From: Exiguobacterium aestuarii
GTDB lineage: Bacteria > Bacillota > Bacilli > Exiguobacteriales > Exiguobacteriaceae
DNA: 43,904 nt
Direction of reading: 5' to 3'
NCBI RefSeq assembly: GCF_020171655.1
Contig: NZ_JAIVAC010000007.1
Coordinates: 1 to 43,904, forward strand
How positions within the stretch are numbered: the stretch's first letter is position 1; each line of letters starts with the position of its first letter. Below the pieces are notes generated by a model. The model was not told the DNA's origin and made no database searches. It was given only the letters and a program-made list of their open reading frames with translations. A program made the position numbers and the translations under genes. Below, in pieces: positions 31,492 through 43,880 of the stretch.

Positions 31492-33516
31492 ATGAATCGT
31501 GCAGTGAAAAACACATTGGTTTTTGGTGTGATTTTCCTAGCCTTGATCTTGTTCCTTCAATATTTGCAGAATCCGAATAGTCAGAGTGAAACGCTCTCGT
31601 ATTCGAAATTCCTAGAATATGTGGAAGATGATCGGATTGAGACGGCAACCGTACAAGAAATCCCGGGGGCTATCTCGATTACAGGCGACCTTACAGGAGA
31701 TGACGACCAGCGTTACGAAACAAACATTCCAGCGAACGAAGCTGAATATGCGGATGTATTGACGCAGCTTCGAGCGAATACGGATATTCAAATCGAGGAG
31801 GCTGAATCGAACAGTAGCTGGTTCAGCATCGTCTTCGCGATTTTACCGTTCATTATCATCTTCATCTTGTTCTTCTTCTTGTTGAACCAGGCGCAAGGTG
31901 GTGGCGGTGGTGGTCGTGTGATGAACTTCGGGAAATCGAAGGCGAAACTATACGACCAAGAAAAACGTCGCGTCACATTCAAAGACGTGGCCGGAGCAGA
32001 CGAAGAGAAACAAGAACTCATCGAAGTTGTTGAATTCTTGAAAGACCCTCGTAAGTTCTCGAAACTCGGTGCGCGTATTCCGAAAGGGGTCTTACTCGTT
32101 GGTCCTCCAGGGACAGGTAAAACACTTTTGGCCCGTGCAGTAGCCGGAGAAGCCGGAGTACCATTCTTCTCGATCTCAGGTTCTGACTTCGTTGAGATGT
32201 TCGTCGGGGTCGGTGCGTCACGTGTCCGTGACTTGTTCGAAAACGCGAAAAAGAATGCTCCATGTATCATCTTCATCGATGAAATCGATGCGGTCGGACG
32301 CCAACGTGGTGCCGGTCTCGGCGGTGGTCACGATGAGCGTGAACAAACATTGAACCAATTGCTCGTTGAAATGGATGGATTCAGTGACAATGAAGGGATT
32401 ATCATGGTTGCGGCGACAAACCGTCCGGATATCCTTGACCCAGCCCTCCTTCGTCCAGGTCGTTTTGACCGTCAAATCACGGTCGATCGTCCAGATGTAA
32501 AAGGGCGCGAAGAAGTGTTGAAAGTCCATGCACGCAACAAGCCACTTGACTCAACTGTAGACTTGAAGTCAATCGCACAACGTACACCTGGTTTCTCTGG
32601 GGCTGACTTGGAAAACCTCTTGAACGAAGCAGCACTCGTTGCGGCACGTTCTAACCGTACGGCAGTATCGGTTGTCGATGTCGAAGAAGCAATTGACCGT
32701 GTCATTGCAGGACCTTCGAAGAAGAGCCGAATTATTTCTGAAAAAGAACGTAACATTGTCGCTTATCACGAAGCGGGTCACACAATCATCGGTCTCGAAC
32801 TTGAGAATGCGGATGAAGTACACAAAGTGACGATTGTCCCACGCGGTAACGCTGGAGGATACGTCGTCATGCTTCCAAAAGAAGATCGTTACTTCATGAC
32901 AAAACCTGAACTCGAAGATAAGATTGTCGGACTTCTTGGTGGACGCGTCGCCGAAGATGTCATCTTTGGTGAAGTGTCAACAGGAGCGAGCAACGACTTC
33001 CAACGTGCAACAGGGATTGCGCGGAAGATGGTCATGGATTACGGGATGAGCGATAAGCTCGGGCCGCTCCAGCTCGGTTCAAACCATGGCGGACAAGTCT
33101 TCCTTGGCCGTGACTTCCAGACAGAGCAGAACTACTCGGATGCGATCGCTCAAGAGATCGATTTAGAGATTCGTGACATCATCAACCGCTGTTACGCGAA
33201 AGCGAAACAGATTTTGACAGAACGTCGCGAAGACCTCGAACTCGTTGCGAAGACATTGCTTGATGTAGAAACGCTCGACTCGAAACAGATTCGTCACTTG
33301 ATCAAGACACGCGAATATCTCCCGCATGAGCCGGAAGAAGACGTGGATGCATCAACGGACTCGGACGACGCAGCGAAGAAAGATGATGCGGCCGTGCAAC
33401 ACGGACAAATCGTCGATCAACCTGAAGTTGTTCAAGACAGCCAACCGGATGTCGTACCTGAAGGCGATAAGCCAGAGGCGACTCCTACGGAACGTCCGAA
33501 CAACGAATCACGTTAA
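31492..33516 (+). CDS. ftsH: ATP-dependent zinc metalloprotease FtsH
   Basis: A 674-aa membrane AAA+ protease. Two membrane helices (about 8-26 and 109-133) flank an extracytoplasmic domain; a Gly-rich linker leads to the AAA+ module with Walker A GPPGTGKT (204-211) and the second region of homology, then the zinc site HEAGH (426-430). The C-terminal tail (about 620-674) is long and acidic, making the protein longer than B. subtilis FtsH (637). ATAGGAGG at 31478-31485 supports ATG 31492 over the upstream ATG 31453. Confidence 0.97.
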   Translation: MNRAVKNTLVFGVIFLALILFLQYLQNPNSQSETLSYSKFLEYVEDDRIETATVQEIPGAISITGDLTGDDDQRYETNIPANEAEYADVLTQLRANTDIQIEEAESNSSWFSIVFAILPFIIIFILFFFLLNQAQGGGGGGRVMNFGKSKAKLYDQEKRRVTFKDVAGADEEKQELIEVVEFLKDPRKFSKLGARIPKGVLLVGPPGTGKTLLARAVAGEAGVPFFSISGSDFVEMFVGVGASRVRDLFENAKKNAPCIIFIDEIDAVGRQRGAGLGGGHDEREQTLNQLLVEMDGFSDNEGIIMVAATNRPDILDPALLRPGRFDRQITVDRPDVKGREEVLKVHARNKPLDSTVDLKSIAQRTPGFSGADLENLLNEAALVAARSNRTAVSVVDVEEAIDRVIAGPSKKSRIISEKERNIVAYHEAGHTIIGLELENADEVHKVTIVPRGNAGGYVVMLPKEDRYFMTKPELEDKIVGLLGGRVAEDVIFGEVSTGASNDFQRATGIARKMVMDYGMSDKLGPLQLGSNHGGQVFLGRDFQTEQNYSDAIAQEIDLEIRDIINRCYAKAKQILTERREDLELVAKTLLDVETLDSKQIRHLIKTREYLPHEPEEDVDASTDSDDAAKKDDAAVQHGQIVDQPEVVQDSQPDVVPEGDKPEATPTERPNNESR

Positions 33517-33522
33517 TGAATG

Positions 33523-33557
33523 AGACGAATGCCCTTGACGAGGCATTCGTCTTTTTT
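33523..33557 (+). terminator. Terminator after ftsH
   Basis: AGACGAATGCC (33523-33533) pairs with GGCATTCGTCT (33542-33552), then T to 33557. Confidence 0.93.
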
Positions 33558-33559
33558 CG

Positions 33560-33568
33560 TGTTATAAT
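33560..33568 (+). promoter_or_regulatory. Extended -10 promoter of coaX
   Basis: TGTTATAAT combines a TG extension with a perfect TATAAT (33563-33568); no good -35 is present at normal distance. Confidence 0.6.
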
Positions 33569-33609
33569 TCGAGCGAACTGCAATTGACAACAAAGTGAGG
33601 AACTATATC

Positions 33610-34374
33610 ATGATTTTAGTGATTGATGTTGGAAATACAAATATTGTTCTAGGGATGTACGATGGAGACAACCTCGTACACCATTGGCGAATTTCAACGG
33701 ATCGGACGAAAACGACGGATGAGTATGGCATGCTAGTGAAATCGCTCTTTGACCATTCGGACGTCTCGTTCGATCAAGTCGACGGTGTCATTTTGTCCTC
33801 TGTCGTACCTCCTGTTATTTTCCCACTTGAACAAATGTCACAACGATACTTCAATGTACGTCCAATCGTTGTGGGCCCAGGTGTGAAGACAGGATTAGAC
33901 ATTCACGTCGAGAATCCCCGCGAAGTCGGGGCCGACCGAATTGTCAACGCGGTGGCAGGAATCGCCAAGTATGACGGTCCGCTCATAATTGTTGATTTTG
34001 GAACGGCAACCACGTATTGTTACATCGATGAGAAGCGTCGCTACCATGGCGGCATCATCTCACCAGGGATCATGATTTCAGTGGAAGCACTTTATCAACG
34101 TGCTGCGAAATTACCACGGATTGAACTGGCAACCCCACCAACGGTTATCGGGAAAAATACGATTCAAGCGATGCAATCGGGGACGTATTATGGATATGTC
34201 GCCCAAGTGGATGGCATCGTGAATCGGATGAAGCGTGAAGTTGGTGAAGCGACCGTCATTGCGACTGGAGGATTGGCACGATTGATCAGTGAACATGCAG
34301 AAACGATTGACCATGTGGATTCGTTCCTGACACTCGAAGGCCTCCGCCTCATTTACGAGCGCAATCAAAAGTAA
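33610..34374 (+). CDS. coaX: Type III pantothenate kinase
   Basis: CoaX performs the first step of CoA synthesis. The 254-aa ASKHA-fold enzyme has the phosphate-binding DVGNTN (5-10), [10 protein letters not shown] near 101 and DFGTATT near 121. An AAAGTGAGG ribosome site supports ATG 33610; an in-frame ATG at 33595 precedes it without support. It probably shares a transcript with hslO. Confidence 0.96.
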   Translation: MILVIDVGNTNIVLGMYDGDNLVHHWRISTDRTKTTDEYGMLVKSLFDHSDVSFDQVDGVILSSVVPPVIFPLEQMSQRYFNVRPIVVGPGVKTGLDIHVENPREVGADRIVNAVAGIAKYDGPLIIVDFGTATTYCYIDEKRRYHGGIISPGIMISVEALYQRAAKLPRIELATPPTVIGKNTIQAMQSGTYYGYVAQVDGIVNRMKREVGEATVIATGGLARLISEHAETIDHVDSFLTLEGLRLIYERNQK

Positions 34375-34393
34375 ACTAAAGGAGTTAACTCAT

Positions 34394-35323
34394 ATGATTC
34401 ATTCAGAACAACAAGTATTACTCGATCAAATGAAAGACGATTATCTCGTTCGGGCCCTCGGTTTTAATGGAGAGGTGCGTGCCTTTGCAGCACGTACAAC
34501 AAAGACAGTGTACGAAACACAACTTCGTCATCAAACGACACCGGTTGCCTCAGCGGCCCTCGGACGGACGATGACAATCGGTTCGATGATCGGAGCCATG
34601 CAAAAAGGTGCGGCACGCGTCACACTTAAAGTGGAAGGTGATGGTCCAATCGGGAAAATCATCGTAGACGCAGATACAGCAGGAGATGTCCGTGGATACG
34701 TATCTTACCCTCGTGTCGATGGCGGGACGTTCGTCAACGAGCAAGGATTGACGAAGTTGAAAGTCGGCGAAGCGGTCGGGAAAGGAACGGTCTCGGTCAT
34801 CAAAGACTTAGGCTTGAAAGATTATGTCGGTGGTTCTTCAGAGATTCAAACAGGTGAAATCAGTGAAGACTTCACATACTACTTCGCGACATCTGAACAA
34901 GTACCATCAGTCGTCGGAGCAGGTGTTCTCGTCTTGCCAGAAGATGAATCGATTCTTGCTGCAGGTGGTATCATCGTTCAGTTGCTGCCGAACGCTTCCG
35001 AAGAGACGGTACAAGCGCTTGAAAAAGCACTGCAGACGTTCCCGCCGGTATCTGTTTTAATCGGTGAAGAAAAAACACCGGAAGAAATGCTGCAATTACT
35101 TCTCGGCGATAGCCTTGATGTCCTCGATACGAACCCAATTCAGTTCAATTGCACATGCAGTCGTGAACGAATGGAAAGTGCCATTATCGGTCTTGGAAAA
35201 GAAGAGATTCGCCAAATGATCGAGGAAGACGGCGGAGCCGAAGCGGTTTGTCACTTCTGTGGTGAAAAGTATCATTTCTCGGCTGAACAGTTAGAAACGA
35301 TGAAAGAACAGGCACAATCGTAA
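34394..35323 (+). CDS. hslO: Redox-regulated chaperone Hsp33
   Basis: Hsp33 is a holdase activated by oxidative unfolding. The 309-aa protein ends in the zinc redox switch: Cys253-x-Cys255 and Cys286-x-x-Cys289. AAAGGAG at 34379-34385 supports ATG 34394, giving a slightly longer N terminus than B. subtilis Hsp33 (291 aa); ATG 34430 would match that form but has no ribosome site. yacD, which follows in B. subtilis, is missing. Confidence 0.96.
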   Translation: MIHSEQQVLLDQMKDDYLVRALGFNGEVRAFAARTTKTVYETQLRHQTTPVASAALGRTMTIGSMIGAMQKGAARVTLKVEGDGPIGKIIVDADTAGDVRGYVSYPRVDGGTFVNEQGLTKLKVGEAVGKGTVSVIKDLGLKDYVGGSSEIQTGEISEDFTYYFATSEQVPSVVGAGVLVLPEDESILAAGGIIVQLLPNASEETVQALEKALQTFPPVSVLIGEEKTPEEMLQLLLGDSLDVLDTNPIQFNCTCSRERMESAIIGLGKEEIRQMIEEDGGAEAVCHFCGEKYHFSAEQLETMKEQAQS

Positions 35324-35336
35324 GCAACGTTCCAAA

Positions 35337-35366
35337 TTGCATAATTTCAATTCGATAGGGTATGAT
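35337..35366 (+). promoter_or_regulatory. Putative cysK promoter
   Basis: TTGCAT (35337-35342), 18 bases, TATGAT (35361-35366). An alternative is TTTCAA (35345-35350), 16 bases, TACAAT (35367-35372). Confidence 0.5.
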
Positions 35367-35373
35367 TACAATA

Positions 35374-35389
35374 TCGGAATAGTCGGAAT
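35374..35389 (+). repeat. TCGGAAT direct repeat in the cysK leader
   Basis: Two copies of TCGGAAT (35374-35380 and 35383-35389) are nine bases apart, immediately downstream of the predicted promoter. They might bind a sulfur regulator such as CymR, but I cannot confirm the motif. Confidence 0.4.
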
Positions 35390-35407
35390 TATAGAGGAGG
35401 AAATGTA

Positions 35408-36361
35408 ATGCGAATCGTAAACTCAGTGACAGACTTGATTGGTAAGACTCCGATTGTGAAATTGAACGGAATGACTGGACCAGAAGATGCCGATGTGTAT
35501 CTCAAGCTTGAATATATGAACCCAGGGTCAAGTGTCAAAGACCGGATTGCTCTCGCCATGATCGAAGCGGCGGAAAAAGACGGAACCTTGAAGCCTGGTG
35601 ATACAATCATTGAACCAACGAGCGGGAACACGGGAATCGGTTTGGCGATGGTCAGTGCCGCGAAAGGATATAAAGCCATTCTCGTCATGCCTGAGACGAT
35701 GAGCATGGAGCGTCGTAACCTTCTTCGTGGATACGGGGCCGAGCTCATCTTGACGCCAGGGCCAGAAGGAATGGGTGGAGCGATTCGTCGTGCTACTGAA
35801 GAAGCTGAGAAAAACGGCTACTTCCTTCCGCAACAATTCAACAACGCAGCGAACCCGAACGTGCATGAAATGACGACGGGACCTGAAATTGTCGAGGCGT
35901 TCGAAGAGTCAGGACTTTCGGTAGATGCTCTCATCGCGGGAGTCGGTACAGGTGGTACGATTACCGGTGCAGGAAAAGTCGTGAAAGCGAAATATCCAGA
36001 CGTGAAAATTTTGGCGGTTGAACCGGTTGATTCCCCAGTCTTGTCGGGTGGGAAGCCAGGACCTCATAAGATTCAAGGAATTGGTGCCGGCTTTGTCCCA
36101 TCCATTCTGGATACTGAGATTTATGAGGGTGTCCTTCAAATCACGACAGACCAGGCGTTTGAATACGCGCGCCAAGCGGCACGCACGAACGGTGTCCTCG
36201 GTGGGATTTCTTCAGGGGCTGCCATTGCAGCGGCACTTGATACGGCGAAGCGTCTCGGTAAAGGGAAAAACGTATTGGCGATTATCCCGTCAAACGGAGA
36301 ACGTTACTTGAGCACACCGCTTTATCAATTTGATGAAGAATCAAACGAGAGTCGCGTATAA
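35408..36361 (+). CDS. cysK: Cysteine synthase A (O-acetylserine sulfhydrylase)
   Basis: A fold-type II PLP enzyme making cysteine from O-acetylserine and sulfide. The 317-aa protein has the Schiff-base Lys44 in [14 protein letters not shown] near 70 and the cofactor-phosphate loop [10 protein letters not shown] near 178. GAGGAGG precedes the ATG. It has its own promoter and terminator, separate from the folate operon behind it. Confidence 0.97.
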   Translation: MRIVNSVTDLIGKTPIVKLNGMTGPEDADVYLKLEYMNPGSSVKDRIALAMIEAAEKDGTLKPGDTIIEPTSGNTGIGLAMVSAAKGYKAILVMPETMSMERRNLLRGYGAELILTPGPEGMGGAIRRATEEAEKNGYFLPQQFNNAANPNVHEMTTGPEIVEAFEESGLSVDALIAGVGTGGTITGAGKVVKAKYPDVKILAVEPVDSPVLSGGKPGPHKIQGIGAGFVPSILDTEIYEGVLQITTDQAFEYARQAARTNGVLGGISSGAAIAAALDTAKRLGKGKNVLAIIPSNGERYLSTPLYQFDEESNESRV

Positions 36362-36367
36362 CATTTC

Positions 36368-36410
36368 AGGCAGTAATCGAGAGACATTCTCTTTCGGTTG
36401 CTGCCTTTTC
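36368..36410 (+). terminator. Terminator after cysK
   Basis: AGGCAG (36368-36373) through CGAGAGA pairs with TCTCTTTCG through CTGCCT (36401-36406), followed by T. Confidence 0.85.
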
Positions 36411-36455
36411 TTGTGTACAATAAAAGGCATGAATGAATAGACGGAGGAATGACAA

Positions 36456-37835
36456 GTGAGATCGACAGCGTTCAGAACGAAGCGGATGACGAAAGAAAAG
36501 ATGTATGAGGCATACATGACGTTGACAGCAGACCAGCAGTACCACGCATGGCTAGAAAGTGGAAGGGCAGGACGGTATACGATTGCGGGAATCGAACCGT
36601 TCGGTCGCTTCCATGTAAAAGACGGTGTCGGTCTCTTACAAATAGGGGAAACGACTGAAACGATGTATGGGAAACCAATCGAGATGGTTAGTGAAGTGCG
36701 GAAACGATTTGAAGCTGAGCGTCCGGAAGGGGCACCTCCCTTCTTCGGTGGCATGATTGGTTATGTCAGCTATGACGTTTCTCGAACGATTGAGCGACTC
36801 CCTAGCCAGGCAGAAGATGATTTAGCGACGCCGGACGTCTCGTTTCTGTTGTTTGATGAAGTGGCTGTGTTCGACGAAGAGAATTCGACGCTCTATTTGA
36901 TGGTCACAGCAGAGGGCAATGCCGAACGTAAAGCAGATCGCTTGGCAGCCATGTGGAACGTCGAATCACACTACGCATTCAAGCCGACTGAACAATTGCC
37001 TGTCGAGCGTTCGCGCTCCATGTCTCAGGACGAATTTGTGGAGGCGGTCAAACGAATTCAGTCTTATATCGTGGAAGGCGACGTGTTCCAAGTGAATTTG
37101 AGCGTTCGTCAATCCGAACCGTTACGCGCCGACCCCCGTCGTGTTTACGATACGCTTCGTCAAATGAATCCATCTCCGTACATGGGATACTTTGTGGATG
37201 ACGCACTGACAATGGTCTCCGCTTCACCGGAACTATTGCTTGAAAAACACGGGTCTGACATTTCGACGCGACCGATCGCGGGTACGCGTCCACGTGGAAA
37301 AGACGATGTTGAGGACTTGGAATTGGCGAACACGCTACTTGAAAACGAGAAGGAGCGAGCGGAACATGTCATGCTCGTCGACTTGGAACGGAACGACCTC
37401 GGGAAAGTCGCAGCATACGGGAGTGTTCATGTGGATGAATTGATGGTGATTGAAAAGTATTCACATGTTCAGCATATCGTCTCGAACGTACGGGGTACGA
37501 TTCGTGATGAAGTATCGGGAGCGGAGGCGCTAGCAGCGATGTTCCCTGGTGGTACGATTACCGGTGCACCGAAAATTCGAACGATGGAAATTATTGAGGA
37601 ACTTGAACCAGTTCGCCGGGGATTATACACCGGGTCATATGGATGGTTAAGTTGGGACGATGATCTCGTCTTCAACATCACCATTCGAACGATGGTCGTG
37701 AAAGATGGGATTGCATACGTTCAAGCGGGAGCGGGCATCGTCATCGATTCGGATCCGGTCTCAGAATATGAAGAATCTTTGTCCAAAGCGAAGGCGCTAT
37801 GGGCGGCGAAGCAAATGACGGAGGAGACAACATGA
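36456..37835 (+). CDS. pabB: Aminodeoxychorismate synthase component I
   Basis: PabB uses ammonia from PabA to convert chorismate to 4-amino-4-deoxychorismate. The 459-aa chorismate-binding enzyme carries PIAGTRPRG near residue 273 and [10 protein letters not shown] near 364, typical of the TrpE/PabB family; position ahead of pabA and pabC favours PabB. The start is GTG 36456 with GGAGG eight bases upstream. The stop overlaps pabA as ATGA. Confidence 0.94.
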   Translation: MRSTAFRTKRMTKEKMYEAYMTLTADQQYHAWLESGRAGRYTIAGIEPFGRFHVKDGVGLLQIGETTETMYGKPIEMVSEVRKRFEAERPEGAPPFFGGMIGYVSYDVSRTIERLPSQAEDDLATPDVSFLLFDEVAVFDEENSTLYLMVTAEGNAERKADRLAAMWNVESHYAFKPTEQLPVERSRSMSQDEFVEAVKRIQSYIVEGDVFQVNLSVRQSEPLRADPRRVYDTLRQMNPSPYMGYFVDDALTMVSASPELLLEKHGSDISTRPIAGTRPRGKDDVEDLELANTLLENEKERAEHVMLVDLERNDLGKVAAYGSVHVDELMVIEKYSHVQHIVSNVRGTIRDEVSGAEALAAMFPGGTITGAPKIRTMEIIEELEPVRRGLYTGSYGWLSWDDDLVFNITIRTMVVKDGIAYVQAGAGIVIDSDPVSEYEESLSKAKALWAAKQMTEETT

Positions 37836-38416
37836 TTGTACTAATCGACAACTATGACTCATTCACATACAACTTAGTGCAGTATTTTGGGGAGCTCGGT
37901 GAAGAACTGGTCGTTTATCGAAACGACGAAGTGACGATTCAAGACATTGAGAAACTTGCTCCGAGCTACCTAGTCATTTCCCCTGGACCTTGTACACCGA
38001 ATGAAGCCGGGATTAGCGTCGAGGCGATTCAAGCGTTCGCAGGTCGCATTCCGATTTTAGGTGTGTGTCTCGGTCATCAAGCGATTGCGCAAGCGTTCGG
38101 AGGAGACGTCGTTCATGCGGAACGGCTGATGCATGGAAAAACGTCGAAGATTCAACATGACGGGAAGTCGATTTTCAAAGATATTCCTCAGCAGACGGTC
38201 GTGACCCGTTATCACTCGTTATCTGTGGAGCGTTCTACCTTACCTGAATGTTTGATGGTCACAGCAGAAACAGAAACGAAAGAAATCATGGCACTCCGAC
38301 ATCGGACGCTCCCGATTGAAGGCGTTCAGTATCACCCTGAAGCAATTTTGACCGAGCATGGAAAAGAGATGATTCGAAACTTTATCGAGGAGTACCGCCA
38401 TGTGGTATTGGCATAA
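37832..38416 (+). CDS. pabA: Glutamine amidotransferase, aminodeoxychorismate/anthranilate synthase component II
   Basis: A 194-aa class I amidotransferase that hydrolyses glutamine for PabB. The nucleophile Cys is in GVCLGHQ near residue 79 and the His of the triad in YHPEA near 169. In B. subtilis this subunit also serves TrpE. GGAGGAG upstream sets ATG 37832. It overlaps pabC by 17 bases. Confidence 0.95.
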   Translation: MIVLIDNYDSFTYNLVQYFGELGEELVVYRNDEVTIQDIEKLAPSYLVISPGPCTPNEAGISVEAIQAFAGRIPILGVCLGHQAIAQAFGGDVVHAERLMHGKTSKIQHDGKSIFKDIPQQTVVTRYHSLSVERSTLPECLMVTAETETKEIMALRHRTLPIEGVQYHPEAILTEHGKEMIRNFIEEYRHVVLA

Positions 38417-39218
38417 CGGGAACCTTGTTGAGCGAGAGGATGCATGGATTCCCGTCGAGGACCATGGATTCTTATATGGGATGGGTTTATTCGAGACGTT
38501 TCGAACATATGATTTCATTCCGTTCTTGTTCGATGCGCATTGGGAACGATTGATGAAGAGTGTAGATGAGCTGTGGATTGATTTTCCGTACACGAAGGAA
38601 GAAATCGAGACGGCGATTCAGCAATTGTGTCGTCAAAATGAAGCTCCTGACTTGTACATCCGATTGAACGTATCGGCAGGAGTCGCGCCGCTCGGTCTGT
38701 ATGCCGGACGATATGAAAAACCGAACGTCACGTTGATTGCCAAACCGCTCTCCTCGGAAGTTGTGCCACAAGAGAAACGAGTCGAACCGATCCCTTTCCC
38801 GAGAAGTCGTCCTGAAGCGGCTTTTCGATTGAAGTCGCATCATTACATGAACAATATCCTCGGAAAACGCACCTTGCAAGACCAGGATGCTGAAGGATTG
38901 TTTGCGGACGAACAAGGCTACGTGGTGGAAGGGCTCGTGTCGAACATCTTTTGGGTCGGATCTGATGATGTGTTGTATACGACACCCCTTTCGAGCGGAG
39001 CACTCGCGGGCGTGACGCGACAATGGGTGATCGATTGCTTTCCCGTGGTGGAGCAATCGGTGACATTTGATGGATTAACCGCAGCAAAAGAGATTTGGAT
39101 GACGAACTCGATTCAGCAAGTCGCTCCGGTGACGCATTATGGAAATCTGCAATACCCCGGTAAAGACGGGGAACGATTTAACGAAGTGTGGGCGGAGCTC
39201 GTTCGTTCACTTGGATAG
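38400..39218 (+). CDS. pabC: Aminodeoxychorismate lyase
   Basis: A 272-aa fold-type IV PLP enzyme releasing pyruvate to give p-aminobenzoate. [16 protein letters not shown] (about 20-35) and [11 protein letters not shown] near 178 are characteristic; the likely PLP Lys lies in LKSHHYMNN near 142. D-amino-acid or branched-chain aminotransferases are relatives, but the context makes PabC by far the best call. Confidence 0.92.
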   Translation: MWYWHNGNLVEREDAWIPVEDHGFLYGMGLFETFRTYDFIPFLFDAHWERLMKSVDELWIDFPYTKEEIETAIQQLCRQNEAPDLYIRLNVSAGVAPLGLYAGRYEKPNVTLIAKPLSSEVVPQEKRVEPIPFPRSRPEAAFRLKSHHYMNNILGKRTLQDQDAEGLFADEQGYVVEGLVSNIFWVGSDDVLYTTPLSSGALAGVTRQWVIDCFPVVEQSVTFDGLTAAKEIWMTNSIQQVAPVTHYGNLQYPGKDGERFNEVWAELVRSLG

Positions 39219-39229
39219 GAGGCTGAAAC

Positions 39230-40015
39230 ATGACGAAAATCATGGGTATTTTAAACGTGACCCCGGACTCGTTTTCAGACGGAGGACGATATACAGCGGT
39301 CGAAGAAGCCGTACGTCACGCAAAGCAACTCGTACGAGAAGGTGCGGATGCGATTGATGTCGGTGGTGAATCGACGCGACCCGGTGCGGCGCTTGTTTCT
39401 GCAGAAGAAGAAATTGAACGTGTCGTCCCGATCATCGAACGATTGGTACAAGAAATAGATGTTCCGATCTCGATTGATACGTATAAGCCTGCTGTTGCGA
39501 GGGCGGCATTAGAAGCGGGTGCGACAATCATCAATGACGTGTGGGGCTCGAAGTGGGGAGATCGGTCGATGGTGCGTGTCGCCTTTGAATATGGCGTCCC
39601 CATCATTTTGATGCATAACCGAGAAAATCGAGACTACCATCATTTTATTGAAGATGTGGTGAGTGATTTGCAGGAGTCGATTGAGATTGCTCATGCAGCG
39701 GGTGTGAAAGATGAGCATATTTGGCTAGACCCAGGAATCGGGTTCGCAAAAGACGTGGCGCAAAATCTAGAGCTCATGAATCACCTCGATGTGATCACGC
39801 GTCTTGGCTATCCGGTGTTACTAGGTACGTCCCGTAAATCGTTTATCGGCCAAACGCTCGATTTACCAACCGAAGAACGCGTGGAAGGGACGATTGCGAC
39901 GACGTGTTTAGGCATCATGAAAGGGTGCGATTGGGTACGCGTCCATGATGTGAAAGAGAATATGCGTGCAGCGAAGATGATGGATGCGATGATGAGGGGG
40001 AACGGACATGGATAA
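39230..40015 (+). CDS. folP: Dihydropteroate synthase
   Basis: FolP joins p-aminobenzoate to the pterin pyrophosphate and is the sulfonamide target. The 261-aa TIM barrel has both signatures: LNVTPDSFSDGG (6-17) and IDVGGESTRPGA (about 42-53). TAGGAGG sets the start. It overlaps folB by eight bases. Confidence 0.97.
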   Translation: MTKIMGILNVTPDSFSDGGRYTAVEEAVRHAKQLVREGADAIDVGGESTRPGAALVSAEEEIERVVPIIERLVQEIDVPISIDTYKPAVARAALEAGATIINDVWGSKWGDRSMVRVAFEYGVPIILMHNRENRDYHHFIEDVVSDLQESIEIAHAAGVKDEHIWLDPGIGFAKDVAQNLELMNHLDVITRLGYPVLLGTSRKSFIGQTLDLPTEERVEGTIATTCLGIMKGCDWVRVHDVKENMRAAKMMDAMMRGNGHG

Positions 40016-40373
40016 GATTTTTGTGAACGGCATGCGCTTCTATGGATACCATGGTGTATTTGAAGAGGAGAACCGTCTCGGTCAACGGTTTCACGTGGAT
40101 TTAATGTGTGAATTGGACCTTTCACCTGCTGGGAAGTCAGATGATTTACAGGATGGAGTCAGCTACGCGGGATTATATCAAGTCACAGAAGACATTGTAA
40201 CGGGGGAACCGGTCAATTTACTCGAAACACTTGGAGAACGCATCACGACGGCCGTTTTGGCACATCATGATTTGATTCAAAGCGTGACGGTAAAAGTGAT
40301 CAAGCCGGACCCACCAATTCCAGGACATTACGACTCGGTGGCAATCGAGATGACAAGGAGACGCACGTCATGA
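40008..40373 (+). CDS. folB: Dihydroneopterin aldolase
   Basis: A 121-aa tunnel-fold enzyme converting dihydroneopterin to 6-hydroxymethyl-dihydropterin. FYGYHGVFEEE (11-21), LLETLGERI near 71 and the catalytic Lys in VKVIKPDPPIPG near 98 are visible. It begins inside folP and ends ATGA-coupled to folK. Confidence 0.96.
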   Translation: MDKIFVNGMRFYGYHGVFEEENRLGQRFHVDLMCELDLSPAGKSDDLQDGVSYAGLYQVTEDIVTGEPVNLLETLGERITTAVLAHHDLIQSVTVKVIKPDPPIPGHYDSVAIEMTRRRTS

Positions 40374-40867
40374 TTTATATCGCATTAGGAGCAAACATCG
40401 GGGAGCGGGCCGCACAATTGTCTGACGCGATTGATGAAATGGGGAAAATGGGTGTTATGGTCACGAAACAATCATCGGTTTATGAGACCGCCCCTGTCGG
40501 TTATATCGATCAACCATCATTTTATAATATGGTGGTCGAAGTGGAGACTCATCAATCTGTAACCGACTTATTAGACACCCTTCAACAAATTGAACAGCAG
40601 TTAGGTCGAGAGCGTCTCTTTAAGAACGGTCCGCGCACCATCGACCTTGACATCCTCTATTATAATGGGGAAGATATACAATCAGAGCACTTGACGGTAC
40701 CACATCCGCGGATGCAGGAACGTGCGTTTGTGCTCGCTCCATTAGCTGAGATTGCGCCAGAACTCGTCGTCCGCGGACGAACGGTCGCGTCGTGGCTAGC
40801 AGATTTACCGATGGCAGACCGCCAAGATGTCGTTCGGTTACAGTTGCTAACGAATTTGGTGAAATGA
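40370..40867 (+). CDS. folK: 6-hydroxymethyl-7,8-dihydropterin pyrophosphokinase
   Basis: HPPK activates the pterin for FolP. The 165-aa protein has GANIGERAAQL (7-17), YETAPVGY near 39 and the signature GPRTIDLDILYY near 85. In B. subtilis a small HTH gene, yazB, follows; here only 13 bases separate folK from dusB. Confidence 0.97.
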   Translation: MIYIALGANIGERAAQLSDAIDEMGKMGVMVTKQSSVYETAPVGYIDQPSFYNMVVEVETHQSVTDLLDTLQQIEQQLGRERLFKNGPRTIDLDILYYNGEDIQSEHLTVPHPRMQERAFVLAPLAEIAPELVVRGRTVASWLADLPMADRQDVVRLQLLTNLVK

Positions 40868-40880
40868 AGGATGTGTTGTC

Positions 40881-41876
40881 TTGACAGGCTTTAAGATTGG
40901 AAATATAGATATTAAAAACCGTGCAGTCCTTGCGCCGATGGCTGGCGTGACCAACCCGGCATTCCGATTGATTGCAAAAGAATTTGGGGCGGGACTCGTC
41001 TGTGCTGAAATGGTCAGTGATAAAGGGATTTTGCTGGAGAACGCGCGGACGATGCGCATGCTATATGTCGATGAACGAGAAAAACCGCTCAGCTTGCAAA
41101 TTTTTGGTGGTTCTAAAGATACACTCGTCAAAGCGGCGCAGTACGTCGATCAAAATACGAATGCCGACATCATTGATATCAACATGGGTTGTCCTGTGCC
41201 GAAAGTAACGAAATGTGACGCAGGTGCAAAGTGGTTACTTGATCCGGATAAAGTGTATGAGATGGTCAATGCCGTCACGAATGTGGTCGAAAAACCGGTC
41301 ACGGTGAAAATGCGCCTTGGTTGGGACGATGATCACATCTTTATTTTGGACAACGTCAAAGCGGCTCAGACAGGTGGGGCGGCAGCCATTGCCATTCATG
41401 GACGTACGCGAGCCCAACAATATGAAGGAACTGCGAACTGGGATTGGATCGGTGAAGCGAAGAAAGTCGCGACCGTGCCGATTATCGGGAACGGGGACAT
41501 TGCCACACCACAAGACGCGAAGCGTGTCATTGATCAATACGGTGTGGATGCCGTCATGATTGGGCGTGCTGCACTTGGGAACCCGTGGATGCTCTATCAG
41601 ACGGTTCAGTACCTCGAAACGGGAGAACTTCCACCGGAACCAGCAGCTCGTGAAAAAATTGATATTTGCATGTTGCACCTCGACCGATTGAGCGCAATTA
41701 AAGGTGAGCTGACGGCCGTTCGTGAAATGCGTCAACATGCGGCTTGGTATTTGAAAGGGTTGAAAGGCAGTGGTCCAATTCGCAAACAAATCAATGAAAC
41801 GGAATCGCGTGAGGCTTTCGCAGCGGTCCTGTATGGATTTGTTGATCAACTCGAACGACAACTGTCAGAAGTGTGA
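40881..41876 (+). CDS. dusB: tRNA-dihydrouridine synthase (DusB type, YacF)
   Basis: An FMN-dependent enzyme reducing uridine in tRNA D-loops. The 331-aa TIM-barrel protein has LAPMAGVTNPAFR near residue 17, the catalytic Cys in NMGCPVPKV near 100 and IHGRTRAQQY near 172. The start appears to be TTG at 40881 with GAAGGA nine bases upstream; nearby ATG and GTG codons are out of frame. It is the likely last gene of the folate transcript. Confidence 0.94.
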   Translation: MTGFKIGNIDIKNRAVLAPMAGVTNPAFRLIAKEFGAGLVCAEMVSDKGILLENARTMRMLYVDEREKPLSLQIFGGSKDTLVKAAQYVDQNTNADIIDINMGCPVPKVTKCDAGAKWLLDPDKVYEMVNAVTNVVEKPVTVKMRLGWDDDHIFILDNVKAAQTGGAAAIAIHGRTRAQQYEGTANWDWIGEAKKVATVPIIGNGDIATPQDAKRVIDQYGVDAVMIGRAALGNPWMLYQTVQYLETGELPPEPAAREKIDICMLHLDRLSAIKGELTAVREMRQHAAWYLKGLKGSGPIRKQINETESREAFAAVLYGFVDQLERQLSEV

Positions 41877-43515
<1,639 letters not shown>

Positions 43516-43523
43516 ATAATAGT

Positions 43524-43569
43524 AGAGAAGCCGGTTTGTACGTACGTGCAATCCAGCTTCTCTTTTTTT
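43524..43569 (+). terminator. Terminator after lysS
   Basis: AGAGAAGC (43524-43531) pairs with GCTTCTCT (43556-43563), with an inner stem around GTACGTAC, ending in T to 43569. Confidence 0.92.
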
Positions 43570-43660
43570 ATTTTTCCGGATGAACGCTTGGAAACAAGCC
43601 GTTGAATAAAGGGTAAACTCTAACGGAAAAACTTTTTTGAAAAAACTTTATAAAAAACCC

Positions 43661-43689
43661 TTGCGTTAATTAAAGGTGTGCGGTAAAGT
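43661..43689 (+). promoter_or_regulatory. rRNA operon promoter P1
   Basis: TTGCGT (43661-43666), 17 bases, TAAAGT (43684-43689), preceded by an A/T-rich tract (about 43627-43657) that could serve as an UP element. Confidence 0.65.
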
Positions 43690-43735
43690 AATAAACGTTG
43701 CCGCTGATGGCAGCGGAAAGAAATAAAAAAAGTGG

Positions 43736-43764
43736 TTGACAACTGTGTCGATGACTTGTATTAT
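43736..43764 (+). promoter_or_regulatory. rRNA operon promoter P2
   Basis: TTGACA (43736-43741), 17 bases, TATTAT (43759-43764). Tandem promoters are usual for Bacillus rRNA operons. Confidence 0.9.
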
Positions 43765-43771
43765 TTTAAGA

Positions 43772-43808
43772 GTCGCAAAGAGCGACAGACGAACTTTGAA
43801 AACTGAAC
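43772..43808 (+). promoter_or_regulatory. rRNA leader antitermination-like elements
   Basis: A boxB-like hairpin GTCGC-AAAGA-GCGAC (43772-43786) is followed by GAACTTTGAAAACTGAAC (43791-43808), similar to boxA-type leader sequence before Bacillus rRNAs. A further GAAGC-GCAA-GCTTC hairpin lies at 43843-43856. These probably serve antitermination and 16S processing. Confidence 0.55.
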
Positions 43809-43880
43809 GATGAGGCAAAAATAAGTTTTACAATTTTTGAATGAAGCGCAAGCTTCGTCAATTTAAGAGCTATATCAAAT

